Source: Microcaldota archaeon
Lineage (GTDB): Archaea; Micrarchaeota; Micrarchaeia; Micrarchaeales; Micrarchaeaceae
Assembly: GCA_021801355.1 (NCBI GenBank)
Contig: JAJYYB010000010.1
Location: 128,272 to 179,019, forward strand
Direction: 5' to 3'
DNA: 50,748 nt
Shown here: piece after piece, positions 7,885 to 15,272 of the stretch
Numbering within the stretch: the stretch's first letter is position 1
Layout: each line of letters starts with the position of its first letter
Notes under the pieces: model-generated
Database searches by the model: none
What the model was told of the DNA's origin: nothing
Seen by the model: the letters and a program-made list of their open reading frames with translations, nothing else
Position numbers and translations under genes: made by a program

Positions 7885-8109
7885 TTACTTCCTTCCCCTC
7901 CTGTTCATCTTTGCCCTAGCGACGTATCCGGCCTTGTCTATGAAGTACAGATAGCCTTCAGACCTCTGGATTTTCTCTGTTCCCATCTTGGCCTTCTTGC
8001 CTCTTGGATTTGTCTTCATTGGTGTTCGCCATACATACCCGTCCTTCCCGAGGAAGTACAGATATCCGTCTTCTCTGCTCAGCTTTTCGCTTCCTATTCG
8101 TTCAGCCAT
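7885..8109 (-). CDS. Small basic protein with two GYLYF/GYV repeats
   Basis: 74 residues made of two copies of one ~26-residue unit, at about 7-32 (EKLSREDGYLYFLGKDGYVW) and 44-69 (EKIQRSEGYLYFIDKAGYVA), each ending in a basic stretch. The units resemble short beta-hairpins with an aromatic core. The protein is very basic, with no signal or membrane helix. A TATA-like tract around 8125-8145 (minus strand) lies upstream. I do not recognise a named family; a nucleic-acid or ribosome-associated role is only a guess from charge and size. Non-coding, AT-rich sequence of about 180 bases separates it from the next gene downstream. Confidence 0.65.
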   Translation of the reverse strand: MAERIGSEKLSREDGYLYFLGKDGYVWRTPMKTNPRGKKAKMGTEKIQRSEGYLYFIDKAGYVARAKMNRRGRK

Positions 8110-8260
8110 AAATTCACCTTGTCTATATATTTATAGATATGCTTAAATATCTATCGTCGATATGCCGTCATAGACGTAAGGCTTTGGATGTCAAATTATT
8201 GAGGAAAAATAACATTTCGTAAATAATTAAATATCTTTCAAACGAAAGGACTCTGATTGA

Positions 8261-8995
8261 ATGATTGAGATAAAAACCTTCCAAAAGGTAAACCTGAAAG
8301 GATTCACTTTTATAGAGGGATTTCCGGGGATAGGGCTTGTTGGACCTATGGCCATAAGCTACATAATAGACAAGCTCGGCTTTGATTATATAGGTTATAT
8401 CGAGAGTTCGGCGTTTCCGCCACTTGTTTCTATACACAAGGACAGACCTATGCCACCAGTCAGGCTTTACTTCTCCAACAAGTACAAGCTGTTCACAATA
8501 TTCGCGGAATTCGCAATACCTGTGGAACTGACTTATGAGATGAGCAACACGCTTTACTCTTTCGTAAAGGAAAGTGGGGTAACCAAGATAATATCAATAG
8601 GCGGCATACCATCCCAAAACATCAAGGAGAGCGCCTTCGGCATAGCTTCAAACGATTCGCTGAAGAGGGATATAAAGGTAGCCGGGCTCAGGCAGGTGGG
8701 AGAAGGCGTATCGACGGGCGTAAGCGCGATACTGCTGACCAAAGCGGTGCTCGATGACCTTCCGGATATAAGCGTACTGGTGCCTACGGACCCTAACATA
8801 ATAGATCCGGCTTATGCTGAAGTAGTCATAGAAAGCCTGAACAGGTTGCTCGGGCTTAATATAGATGTAACAGAGCTCGAGAAGGAGGCCAGGGATATAG
8901 AGGCAAAGGTCCGCGAGCTCATGAAGAAGAACAGGGAAACGCACGACAATTACAAGAAGGCGATTGAGGGCGCCGGGCCGTCAATGTACGCATGA
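8261..8995 (+). CDS. PAC2-family protein (proteasome assembly chaperone type)
   Basis: 244 residues of the PAC2/DUF75 fold, related to eukaryotic proteasome-assembly chaperones and archaeal PbaA/PbaB. The signature FIEGFPGIGLVGPMAISYII is near residues 17-36. Other family features are SSAFPPLVSIHKDRPMPPVR and ISIGGIPSQN, followed by a C-terminal charged helix (about 205-235). A TATA-like ttaaatat at about 8227-8234 lies 27 bases before the ATG, so the mRNA is probably leaderless. It is transcribed divergently from the small repeat protein and is followed by tRNA-Leu. Confidence 0.85.
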   Translation: MIEIKTFQKVNLKGFTFIEGFPGIGLVGPMAISYIIDKLGFDYIGYIESSAFPPLVSIHKDRPMPPVRLYFSNKYKLFTIFAEFAIPVELTYEMSNTLYSFVKESGVTKIISIGGIPSQNIKESAFGIASNDSLKRDIKVAGLRQVGEGVSTGVSAILLTKAVLDDLPDISVLVPTDPNIIDPAYAEVVIESLNRLLGLNIDVTELEKEARDIEAKVRELMKKNRETHDNYKKAIEGAGPSMYA

Positions 8996-9011
8996 ATTGA
9001 TTTTGCTAAAA

Positions 9012-9121
9012 GCAGGGGTTGCAGAGTCTGGTCTGGCTGAAGTGTAAAGCCACAGAAAATTGCGCAGGACTTAAGATCCTGTGGCTTAGCGCCTTCGTGA
9101 GTTCAAATCTCACCCCCTGCA
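9012..9121 (+). tRNA. tRNA-Leu (TAA) with an oversized D-loop
   Basis: Class II tRNA. The acceptor stem 9012-9018 pairs with 9114-9120, and the discriminator A is at 9121. The anticodon arm is cagga-cttaaga-tcctg (9065-9081) with anticodon TAA. A long variable arm occupies about 9082-9096, and the T arm gtgag-ttcaaat-ctcac 9097-9113. The D-stem gca/tgc (9021-9023, 9061-9063) encloses 37 bases, about 24 more than normal, including a 5-bp hairpin tggct/agcca (9034-9038, 9048-9052). The extra bases may be a non-canonical intron; I could not place a convincing bulge-helix-bulge. No encoded CCA. Confidence 0.9.
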
Positions 9122-9151
9122 CATTCAAGCTACGACGGCGGAGCATGGTTC

Positions 9152-9200
9152 GGAAATCCTGAAAAGAAATCTTCGATGGGTGAAGATTTTTAGGATTTCC
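9152..9200. repeat. Long imperfect hairpin downstream of tRNA-Leu
   Basis: Arms ggaaatcct (9152-9160) and aggatttcc (9192-9200) pair over 9 bases. Inside them aaatcttc (9167-9174) pairs with gaagattt (9182-9189) around a 7-base loop. The total is 17 base pairs with an uneven internal loop. It lies 30 bases past the tRNA. It could be a terminator/processing structure, a small RNA or the remnant of a mobile element. The rest of 9201-9359 shows only the promoter of the next gene (tattaaatag near 9320). Confidence 0.5.
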
Positions 9201-9359
9201 ACAAAACCTTCCAGAAGCGCGCGATCCGGCACAGCTAATGAAGAAGTTTACGCACGTTGTTTAAACCTATGCTGAATCTTATACTGTCTGATTCCGAATG
9301 GCTAACATGAAGAACATACTTATTAAATAGGTTTAGACACATAAAAAAAGGTTGCTTTT

Positions 9360-10166
9360 ATGAAAAAATCTGAAGATAATGAGGCACCAGCAAGTGATAT
9401 TAAGAAGGGAAGGTTTGGGAAAGGAAAGATTCTGCTCGGCATGATTCTTGTTGTTGTCTTGGCAGGTGTTTATCTATATTATACTTACGGCTCGCTTCCT
9501 TCGGCGCTTCTCGGAGCAAAGCAGATCAATACGACAATTATTATATCAACAATAGCCGATAAGATAAATTCGGCGCAGAATGTGAGATTGGATTACGGCG
9601 GTTCAGTAATAATAAACAATGCAGATCCGATTATCAGCTTTTCTTATAATAAGTATGATAATATTTCATCCTCGAATTTCAGTCTTTTTTATGTTAGTGG
9701 GTACCCAAATGTCATGGCAAGCGCCCAGGTTTATGACAACAATGATTCGGGAACGAGTTGCGCTTTCTACTCATACGAATTAACCAATCTCAATTCGACT
9801 ACGGCAAAAATATTGCCTTCCGGATGCCAGAAAACCAATTATCCATATGCGATATATTTGCGGATGCTTGGAGAACTTGTAAATGTCTCGAGCGTCAGAA
9901 TCAACAACAATACTAATGCAACCTCATACAGCCTCCAGTTATTTAACGGGCAACCGTACTACTGCGTCTCGAGTTCCGGATCGGTAATGATCAACGAAGC
10001 TGCAATGGGCATTATGAAAGGGTACGCCCCAGCAAATTTTATTTTTAATACGTGCTTATCTGCGCAATACGATATACCACTTTACATCAATGCAAATGTC
10101 GTTACGTCAAGCGGAAGTACAATGGACTTCAACATAACGAACGAAGGTTCATCATTCGATGGCTAG
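9360..10166 (+). CDS. Orphan membrane-anchored extracytoplasmic protein
   Basis: 268 residues. A basic N-terminal cytoplasmic tail (1-23) and one membrane helix (about 24-44) are followed by an extracytoplasmic part of about 220 residues. That part is rich in Asn, Ser, Thr and Tyr, with many N-glycosylation sequons (NNS/NNT, NVS, NAT types) and four to five cysteines that could form disulfides. No family is recognised. It is more AT-rich than most neighbours and lies between tRNA-Leu and a second copy of part of that tRNA, so it may be cargo of a small integrated element. A TATA-like tattaaatag about 35 bases upstream suggests its own promoter. Confidence 0.65.
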   Translation: MKKSEDNEAPASDIKKGRFGKGKILLGMILVVVLAGVYLYYTYGSLPSALLGAKQINTTIIISTIADKINSAQNVRLDYGGSVIINNADPIISFSYNKYDNISSSNFSLFYVSGYPNVMASAQVYDNNDSGTSCAFYSYELTNLNSTTAKILPSGCQKTNYPYAIYLRMLGELVNVSSVRINNNTNATSYSLQLFNGQPYYCVSSSGSVMINEAAMGIMKGYAPANFIFNTCLSAQYDIPLYINANVVTSSGSTMDFNITNEGSSFDG

Positions 10167-10621
10167 TGCAGCATGCTACGTATTAATCCCTGCAAGATTT
10201 CTACGGGTTTGATCGTCTATTTTATTTCTCGGCAGATGATAGATTTTTGGCGTATTTTGTTATAATGACCAATACGTATGACCTTCCTACTATGAATTGA
10301 CAAAATTAATTTGAGTCCAGATATGCAGTATATCTGAACGCTAGCTGCTTATAGGTTTTGCTTGGCTCGTATCTGCAGCAGACGCATCCGCTTTGTGCTT
10401 AGGATTTTTGGTTTGGCACCGAATATGGCTTGAAACATTATCGTGGGAACTGCAACGCTCGGCTCCCGAACCATTAGCCGATTCGTGAGTTCAAATCACA
10501 CCGACCACATATGTTGCGGTTACTTAAACTATCGCCCATCTTCAACGTGCCTGTTAGGGACTTAATATTTAGTTATGGTATGAGATTTATATACGTGCAC
10601 GAAAGTAAAAGTGGTTAGCGT
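10167..10621. other. Gene-poor interval with tRNA-like remnant
   Basis: About 455 bases with no convincing coding frame. It contains a perfect small hairpin cagatat-gcagt-atatctg (10318-10336) and the partial tRNA-Leu repeat at 10474-10497. It ends in an AT-rich promoter region for the methyltransferase (gagatttatatacg near 10582-10595). Confidence 0.5.
10474..10497 (+). repeat. Degenerate copy of the tRNA-Leu 3' segment (possible att site)
   Basis: The 24 bases here match 9086-9109 of tRNA-Leu (end of variable arm plus 5' T arm) at 21 of 24 positions, including 16 identical bases in a row (ttcgtgagttcaaatc). The following T-stem half reads cacac instead of ctcac and the acceptor end does not match, so no intact tRNA forms. 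Integrative elements often leave such partial tRNA repeats; a decayed tRNA gene is the alternative. Confidence 0.45.
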
Positions 10622-11392
10622 ATGCAGAGGGCGATAGTACCACCGGATATTGAATGGCACATACGTATGGATAATGGCGCTTCGGAGTCTGATGCTGCTT
10701 ACATAGACGCGCTCATACGCATGACCAGCCAAAAGCTGAGGCTCAAACTCACTAGAGTGTTGGACGCACCGTGTGGCAACGGGCGGCTACACAGATATCT
10801 TATAAAGTACGGCTATTCTGTTTACGGTGTGGACATAAACAAAGCGCTAATAAAACAGGCAAAGGAGGCGCATCCTGCGAATGCAGGGAATTACTTTGTC
10901 GGGGATATAAGGAACTTTAACCTAAAAAGGGAATTTGACGTTTACATCTCTTGGTTTACGAGCTTAGGGTATTTTGAAGACTTTGGGAATCTGGCAGTGC
11001 TGAGGAATGCGGCGAGGCATCTTAAAAGACACGGCATAATAATAATAGATCTGGGTAACAGGGAAGCCACTGTTGCCGCGTTACTAACAAACCCAAACGC
11101 GATATTCTATAATGAGAGGGATGGATACGCAATGATAGAACGCCCTAAAATAGAAGTCTCACATGGTGTGTCGTATCAAGTCAGAAACGAAAGCTTTTAT
11201 CGCAAAAGAGGCAAAAATCTTATTTTTGTAAAAAGGCACACACTCGAAAGATTAAGGTTATACTCTGAGGAGGACTTAAGGCGCCAGCTTTGTGAAGCGG
11301 GATTTAAACCGATATACACATTTTCTGGCAAGTCGTTCACCAACTTTAGGAGGGACGCAAAACGTATAGTGATGATCGCGATGAAGCGATAA
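10622..11392 (+). CDS. Class I SAM-dependent methyltransferase
   Basis: 256 residues with a Rossmann methyltransferase core. Motif I, VLDAPCGNGRLHRYL, is at about 47-60, and the acidic residue after strand 2 (VYGVDINKALIKQA) is Asp71. The FVGDIRNF and YISWFTSLGYFEDF segments stand where motifs II-IV are expected. The C-terminal ~80 residues include RLYSEEDLRRQLCEAGFKPI, typical of the methyltransferase 11/25 group that acts on small molecules or glycans. The substrate cannot be told. A TATA-like tatatacg lies about 33 bases upstream. It is a single gene with no operon partner. Confidence 0.85.
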   Translation: MQRAIVPPDIEWHIRMDNGASESDAAYIDALIRMTSQKLRLKLTRVLDAPCGNGRLHRYLIKYGYSVYGVDINKALIKQAKEAHPANAGNYFVGDIRNFNLKREFDVYISWFTSLGYFEDFGNLAVLRNAARHLKRHGIIIIDLGNREATVAALLTNPNAIFYNERDGYAMIERPKIEVSHGVSYQVRNESFYRKRGKNLIFVKRHTLERLRLYSEEDLRRQLCEAGFKPIYTFSGKSFTNFRRDAKRIVMIAMKR

Positions 11393-11891
11393 GTTGCAGT
11401 GGGCTACGACGATTAAGCTATTAGCGTAAGTGAGACAAATTGTTTTGGGCGAGGCTCAGACTGTGGCCCTAGCTAGAACGTCTGCGCGCAGTAAGATGCG
11501 AACGCCCCTCGAACAGATTGTATGGCATTTTAATCCGCATTCCTGAGCTAGGTATTTCGAAGTTCAAGCACATTAAGCAACGCGTGGCAGGAGCGCGCGA
11601 TTTATGCCCTTGGGTTGCTGCCTGCCTTACAAAGAACATCGAGATTTAATGGCTCGCGGCCAAAAAGAATGCTCTTCGCTCCAGCTTGGCATCCATAGGA
11701 TTTGATAGTGCTTCTTGCACATTATGGGATTTGACCATAACCATTATTGTAGGTACAAAGATCCCGACTGTCGTCACGGTACTCTATTCTTGATTGTTTT
11801 AGTCTCATGCCTAGACCCATCTTCGTATAGCTGCCCTATATCCTGGGCAAGAGACGTTATCGGCCTGCGCATGTTACTACATGGAAACGTG
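11393..11891. other. 500-base interval without a convincing gene
   Basis: No frame here has plausible protein character. Two stretches are GC-rich with self-complementary segments: 11446-11515 (bounded by gggcg and cgccc) and 11575-11630 (agcaac...gttgct, ggcagg...cctgcc). These could be a structured RNA or remnants of a mobile element. I cannot match them to a known RNA family. Open frames across 11715-11968 are overlapping shadows. Confidence 0.4.
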
Positions 11892-13115
11892 CTACTTGTA
11901 GGCCTCGAAGCCTTTGCCGAGCAGGTCTGAAGCGAGCTTGAGCTCAAGAACGTCATTTGAGCCCTCATATATTCTCGATGCCCTTATGTCTATGTAGTGC
12001 CTGCCAACAGGCGTCAAAATTGAGTATCCGGACCCGCCGAACAACTGTATTGCGTTGTCTGCCGCCTCTCCTGCTGCATTCGTAGCTATGACCTTGGCCA
12101 GAGTTACGTTGTGATCAGCTGACTTTCTAAGATCTAGATTCTGAGTGTCATCATCGTACCTCTTCTTCCAGTAAGCTGCCCGCTCTACGGAATGCGAAGC
12201 GATTTCAAGCTGCTGCTCTATTACAGATAGCCTGTGCTGGACAAGCTGGTGCTTTCCTATCTCCTTCCCGAACTGGATCCTTTCCTTGGAGCGTGATACA
12301 GAGGCGTTGAGGCAGTCTTCTATGACACCAACGCATCCTGCAGCTATACCGAGCCTTCCAGTGAGCAAGCCCGTATAAGCGAGCTTCAGACCATCGCCGA
12401 AATTTGCCAGAAGATTTTCCTTGGGAGCGAACGCTTCGTCGAACTTTAGCAAAGTGGTGTCTGAGGTGAAAAGGCCTAGCTTCTCGCTTATCTCAGCCTC
12501 CTTGGTCACGTGCTTCTCGTCCCTGTCAACTATTATAGCGGAGATGCCTTTCTGGCTATTCCTGCAGAAGACTATAAATGCATTGGCTATGGAACCGTTA
12601 GTTATCAGGTACTTCTCGCCGCTAACCTTGAAACCGCCATCCACTTCCTCGAACTTCGTCTGCAATGAGCCCGGATCACTACCTTCGCTAGGCTCTGTAA
12701 GGCAAAACGACATGAATTTGTCACCCTTAGCCTCGGGTACGAGGTATTTCTTCTTTTGCTCCTCGTTAGCCCATCGGTTGAGTATCGCCTCAGTAAGACA
12801 CGTTTGCACATCAAACCCGGTAACGACGCCCATCCCTACCTGCCCTAGACGCTCGAATATCAAGGCTAAAGATACCGCATCGCACCCCATGCCGGAGTAT
12901 TTTTTAGGGACGTGTGCACCGAGCAACCCGTATTTTTTCAGAACCTTAAACTGCTGGGTTACATTTACTTCGTGCTTCAGGTAAGCTTCAATCTCATCGA
13001 CGTAGAGTTCTTCTGCTGCCTTATCAACAGCCTCGGCAACTTTCACGTTTTCTGCATCTATTATGCCCCGCTCCTTTAGCTCATTAACGTGATTCTGGAA
13101 TAGAGTTTCCATCAT
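11892..13115 (-). CDS. Acyl-CoA dehydrogenase
   Basis: FAD enzyme that introduces the alpha-beta double bond of acyl-CoA, the first step of beta-oxidation. The 407 residues have the helical N-terminal domain, the middle beta-domain with FCLTEPSEGSDPG (flavin-contacting signature) and GEKYLITNGS, and the C-terminal helical domain. GRLGIAAGCVGVIEDCLNA and IQLFGGSGY are visible. The RIYEGSNDV motif places the catalytic base at about Glu384, as in short/medium-chain dehydrogenases. It lies 25 bases downstream of the acyl-CoA ligase on the same strand. No electron-transfer flavoprotein gene is in the window. Confidence 0.95.
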   Translation of the reverse strand: MMETLFQNHVNELKERGIIDAENVKVAEAVDKAAEELYVDEIEAYLKHEVNVTQQFKVLKKYGLLGAHVPKKYSGMGCDAVSLALIFERLGQVGMGVVTGFDVQTCLTEAILNRWANEEQKKKYLVPEAKGDKFMSFCLTEPSEGSDPGSLQTKFEEVDGGFKVSGEKYLITNGSIANAFIVFCRNSQKGISAIIVDRDEKHVTKEAEISEKLGLFTSDTTLLKFDEAFAPKENLLANFGDGLKLAYTGLLTGRLGIAAGCVGVIEDCLNASVSRSKERIQFGKEIGKHQLVQHRLSVIEQQLEIASHSVERAAYWKKRYDDDTQNLDLRKSADHNVTLAKVIATNAAGEAADNAIQLFGGSGYSILTPVGRHYIDIRASRIYEGSNDVLELKLASDLLGKGFEAYK

Positions 13116-13140
13116 GCCACCGATTTACACACTACCAATT

Positions 13141-15156
13141 TTACTTTCCTATTATAAACCCCTTACTGAGCTGTAGTATTTCATTTATGCTATCCTTGTT
13201 CCTTATCGTTGATGTATCGCCTATGTCCTCCCCTGTAAAAGCCTTCTTTATTATCCTCAAAGCAGGTTTGTTGTTTATAGTATATGGTATCGCATTTACA
13301 AAAAATACTTTATATGGCTTTGCAAGTTTGTTCACTTTTTCTTTTACTGTGCCCTTTATCCTAGAATCGAGTTGCCCTTTATCCTCGCCATCTAGGTTTG
13401 CGCTTCCCTTGTTTAGCACAGCGAATATTAGGAGCTCGCCGCCGTCACCTTCATGAACCGATAATGATATGGGCGCAACATCTTGAATCTCTGGATTGTA
13501 TTTCAGTATCGCGTCTTGCACGTCCATAGGGCTCAGTTTACTTCCGTGTACTACAAGTAGGTCATCGGCCCTTCCGTGGACCGTAAGATAGCCTTTGGCA
13601 TCGAAAGAAGCCAAATCGCCATGGAACCAATACTTGCCTTCATAGTCGCTCTTTGGATAGCGGCTGTTATGAAAATAGGTCTTCTTGAAGATCTGCATAT
13701 CAAAGCCATCGCTTAGCAGGCCTCTGGTCATCGATGGAAATGGGGATTTTATCACTATTTCGCCTATCTCATCAGGCTTTGCATCGCGCCAGTGGCCTTC
13801 TTCATTCAGCATTACATGGACATCTATGCCAAGCCCCGGGAGCATTTTGGCGCCATTCTTTCTTACAACAGAATTACAACTGCAATAGCAGAAGCATCCG
13901 TCAGTGCCACCGCACGCCCCGTTAGGCGCGTAACCTAGCTTGTCCAGCCTTTTAGCAAGGCTATCGGCTAGGGGCGAAGACGTGTATCGTATCTGCCTAA
14001 GCTTACCTATTTGACCGGCGTAATTAGGCATCTCGTCAAGTGATTCTACAAAATTTATTATTAGAGGAGGCGATATTCCAATGTGAGTCAGATTGAAGTC
14101 CTGCGCAAATTTTACCAAAGTTTCTTTTCCTCCTATTGTTGGTGAGCCATCGTACAAAACAATCGTGGCACCAAGCCCATTGCCGCCCATAAGAAGCCAT
14201 GGGAACATCATCCAACCGGGGCTCGTGTACCACATAAACCTGTCACCCTCATTTAAATCAGATGAATAGGCATTTTCGAGCATGTCTTCAATCAGGGCCG
14301 CATATGTATGCATTGTGCCCTTCGGCGTTCCTGTGGTTCCGGAAGTGAAAAGTATCATTGTAATGTCTTTATTGGACATAGGTTCTGTCGCACCGCTTTT
14401 TGTGGTTTTTGCAGATATCCAGTAAGTGTATTCAACCGCATTTGAAGCAGTATGGTTATCCTGCTTTCCTGAGCTGTCAATGTAGGCTATCTTTATCAGC
14501 TTAGGCGCGTATTGCTCTTTTTTGTTTATCTCTCTAAGCGCATTAGTTATGTTGAGAATGCCGGGGGTTACCTTTTTGTTGTAAACAAAATTGTCTACTG
14601 AAAAAATTATTTTAGGGCGTGTCATCTCCAATCTTTTTATTAGTGCCATGTCCATAACTTCGGTTGGTATTGGTACGAAGACTGCGCCTATTTTCTGCGT
14701 CGCATAAAAAATAAGGTAGGAGTATTCTGATGATGGGAGTATTATGCAAACTCTGTCACCTTTCCTTACGCCATCATTGACCAAATGTGCTGCAAGCGCT
14801 TCGACTTTATCCTTAACCTGATTGAATGTTAGCTGCGTGGCAAGTCCGTCTTCCCTATAGAATATTGCAGCTATAGAGTCGCCTCGGCCTCTCCTTATAT
14901 GCTCCTCTATGCATGCGTCGTAAACATTTGCCTTTCCACCTACGAACCACTCTGCAGTGTATATAGGTTCATCTTTCTTGTACTCGAGGATCTTGCTTGG
15001 TTTCTTTATCCAGGGAAATTTTATGTCATCAAGCGCCTTAGAATAGAACTTATCTTGGCTTGAGACGCTCCAATCATGAAACTTTTTATACGAGGATGAA
15101 TCCTCACTTACGTTGAAGCCGTTGGCCTGCATAAATTTGGATAGCCTGCTTTCCAT
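13141..15156 (-). CDS. AMP-forming acyl-CoA synthetase, acetoacetyl-CoA synthetase-like
   Basis: ANL-superfamily ligase activating a carboxylate through an acyl-adenylate to acyl-CoA. 671 residues, near the length of acetyl- and acetoacetyl-CoA synthetases. The N-terminal FHDWSVSSQDKFY resembles the ACS/AACS leader. The phosphate-binding loop TSGTTGTPKG is at 271-280. A GGTD motif stands at the A5 position as in acetoacetyl-CoA synthetases, followed by a run of cysteines (CFCYCSC). The A8 region reads YWFHGDLASFDAKGYLTVHG and the catalytic Lys region is INNKPALRIIKKAF. The substrate (acetoacetate, short- or branched-chain acid) is not settled by sequence. It forms an operon with the downstream acyl-CoA dehydrogenase. 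Confidence 0.88.
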   Translation of the reverse strand: MESRLSKFMQANGFNVSEDSSSYKKFHDWSVSSQDKFYSKALDDIKFPWIKKPSKILEYKKDEPIYTAEWFVGGKANVYDACIEEHIRRGRGDSIAAIFYREDGLATQLTFNQVKDKVEALAAHLVNDGVRKGDRVCIILPSSEYSYLIFYATQKIGAVFVPIPTEVMDMALIKRLEMTRPKIIFSVDNFVYNKKVTPGILNITNALREINKKEQYAPKLIKIAYIDSSGKQDNHTASNAVEYTYWISAKTTKSGATEPMSNKDITMILFTSGTTGTPKGTMHTYAALIEDMLENAYSSDLNEGDRFMWYTSPGWMMFPWLLMGGNGLGATIVLYDGSPTIGGKETLVKFAQDFNLTHIGISPPLIINFVESLDEMPNYAGQIGKLRQIRYTSSPLADSLAKRLDKLGYAPNGACGGTDGCFCYCSCNSVVRKNGAKMLPGLGIDVHVMLNEEGHWRDAKPDEIGEIVIKSPFPSMTRGLLSDGFDMQIFKKTYFHNSRYPKSDYEGKYWFHGDLASFDAKGYLTVHGRADDLLVVHGSKLSPMDVQDAILKYNPEIQDVAPISLSVHEGDGGELLIFAVLNKGSANLDGEDKGQLDSRIKGTVKEKVNKLAKPYKVFFVNAIPYTINNKPALRIIKKAFTGEDIGDTSTIRNKDSINEILQLSKGFIIGK

Positions 15157-15245
15157 AGCAATCCTTACGATATAAGTTTACATGAGGAATTTAAACATTG
15201 CTTGGGTTCGCAATAATATAGCAGTAAAACCATAGAAGGATAAGA

Positions 15246-15253
15246 AATTTAAA
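15246..15253 (+). promoter_or_regulatory. TATA box of the thiolase-like operon
   Basis: The AT-rich element atttaaag lies about 25 bases before the ATG at 15273, so transcription should begin at or very near the start codon (leaderless). The 116-base gap to the divergent acyl-CoA ligase gene would hold both promoters. Confidence 0.5.
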
Positions 15254-15272
15254 GATATAAAGTTTTATTGCA

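Noticed and set aside
10441-10510. A second complete tRNA gene
   Set aside because: The T stem has a mismatch, no 5' acceptor strand pairs with the 3' end over seven bases, and no anticodon arm of normal size forms.
11715-11968. Overlapping short open frames on both strands next to the acyl-CoA dehydrogenase
   Set aside because: The compositions are not protein-like, there is no ribosome-binding site or family, and both overlap the dehydrogenase end.
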